Source of the DNA: CSP1-4 sp036559965
GTDB lineage: Bacteria > Chloroflexota > Limnocylindria > Limnocylindrales > CSP1-4
Assembly: GCA_036559965.1 (NCBI GenBank)
Contig: DATBSD010000017.1
Span: forward strand, 1-7,123
DNA: 7,123 nucleotides
Direction of reading: 5' to 3'
In this document: positions 6,811 through 7,123 of the stretch, one piece after another
Layout of the letters: each line of letters opens with the position of its first letter
Position numbering within the stretch: the stretch's first letter is position 1
Translations under genes and position numbers: made by a program
The notes under the pieces: generated by a model
What the model saw: only the letters and a program-made list of their open reading frames with translations
The model's database searches: none
Told to the model about the DNA's origin: nothing

Positions 6811-6818
6811 CTCCCTCC
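6811..6818 (-). promoter_or_regulatory. Strong Shine-Dalgarno-like GGAGGGAG upstream of the M23 gene
   Basis: GGAGGGAG (6818-6811, minus strand) is the best ribosome-binding sequence I noticed in the window. It is 24 nt from GTG 6786, which is too far. It is 13 nt from the ATG of the mini-ORF and 6 nt from an in-frame CTG at 6804. The spacing therefore decides between start models rather than simply supporting the GTG. Confidence 0.45.
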
Positions 6819-6906
6819 GCTTCCCGGGCGGCTGTGGCTTCGCAGCCCGCCGGTGAGGCGCCGTCCGGTGCATAGCGGGCGTGTGGACGACTCCGGCTTG
6901 CCCGGG

Positions 6907-6912
6907 ATGATA
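6907..6912 (-). promoter_or_regulatory. Possible -10 element for the M23 gene
   Basis: TATCAT (TAnnnT form) on the minus strand in the region between the divergent genes. Initiation would fall near 6900, leaving a leader of roughly 27 nt to ATG 6873 or 114 nt to GTG 6786. No good -35 at 16-18 nt spacing is visible. Confidence 0.25.
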
Positions 6913-7016
6913 CCCCTGGTCGTCGAATCCACCCCCGGCTCGATGGTCCTGGGCAGCCCATAGGGCATGCGGGCCACGCGGACGGCGCGGCCGACCGGCT
7001 TGAGCGGGCCGGGCGC

Positions 7017-7022
7017 TAGACT
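7017..7022 (+). promoter_or_regulatory. Possible -10 element for the rightmost gene
   Basis: TAGACT lies 8 nt before ATG 7031, so transcription would start at or near the ATG. No Shine-Dalgarno precedes that ATG, which fits a leaderless message. TTGAGC is nearby but only 11 nt from the box, so the -35 is not supported. The geometry matches the proposed glgC promoter. Confidence 0.35.
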
Positions 7023-7030
7023 GCGCGCCG

Positions 7031-7123
7031 ATGCGCTACGTCTGGGGCCTCGTTCGCGCCGTCATCTGGCTGCTCGCCGCCGCCCTCATCGCGGTCGGTG
7101 CGGCGGGCATCGCGGCCGGCGCC
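7031..7123 (+). CDS. Start of an exported or membrane protein, cut by window edge
   Basis: Thirty-one codons from ATG 7031 to the window end remain open: MRYVWGLVRAVIWLLAAALI followed by more Ala/Gly/Val-rich hydrophobic sequence. A short basic start and a long hydrophobic stretch indicate a signal peptide or first membrane helix. The product cannot be identified from this fragment. It is divergent from the M23 gene. The absence of a Shine-Dalgarno and the TAGACT box 8 nt upstream support this ATG as the start. The reading frame is believable but short. Confidence 0.6.
   Translation, partial: MRYVWGLVRAVIWLLAAALIAVGAAGIAAGA

Noticed and set aside
6783..6977. 64-codon minus-strand frame upstream of the M23 gene
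   Set aside because: No Shine-Dalgarno before its first codon and an unremarkable product. Only its last four codons (MKRT) are of possible interest and are listed separately.
6787..7030. Search of the divergent intergenic stretch for a riboswitch, small RNA or terminator
   Set aside because: Only weak -10-like boxes and the GGAGGGAG were seen. There is no long stem with a T-tract and no recognisable conserved RNA core.

Overview
This G+C-rich bacterial window looks like part of a Chloroflexota genome (Limnocylindria/Ellin6529-like) or, less likely, an actinobacterial one. The reasons are the very high G+C, frequent GTG starts, TAnnnT boxes placed close to start codons, and a GlgC of the 'GEGERLSILS' type. 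The assignment is inference from sequence style, with no database search.

Nearly everything is on the minus strand. In transcription order (right to left) the genes are: an exported coiled-coil M23 peptidoglycan hydrolase (5452-6786); glgC, ADP-glucose pyrophosphorylase (4076-5395), with its own apparent promoter; a YbjN-like protein (3501-4079); a secreted, membrane-anchored HExxH zinc peptidase (1354-3498); a nicotinate phosphoribosyltransferase of the short type (298-1335); and the start of a TPR protein cut by the left edge (1-286). On the plus strand at the far right, a divergent gene starts at 7031 and is cut after 31 codons; only a signal or membrane segment is visible.

The five genes from glgC leftward are very tightly packed: CTGA overlap, TTGA/TGACCATG junction, 18-nt gap, 11-nt gap. 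They are probably one operon with translational coupling. The set joins storage-glucan precursor synthesis and NAD salvage with a surface peptidase and two protein-interaction-type proteins. I see no obvious single pathway, and the grouping may only reflect shared expression.

The observations most worth a second look are small. The YbjN-like gene seems to lack any ATG/GTG/TTG at its true N-terminus and may start at CTG 4079. glgC has a -35/-10 pair six bases from its GTG, suggesting leaderless mRNA, with a tandem 12/13-bp repeat abutting the -35. GlgC has Met where the E. coli activator-site lysine (Lys39) sits. The M23 gene has a strong Shine-Dalgarno that fits a CTG codon or a four-codon mini-ORF better than the GTG. 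The zinc peptidase has 14 rather than 18 residues between HExxH and the third ligand. No RNA genes, CRISPR arrays, insertion sequences or convincing intrinsic terminators were seen. I do not see a dramatic new multi-gene system here.
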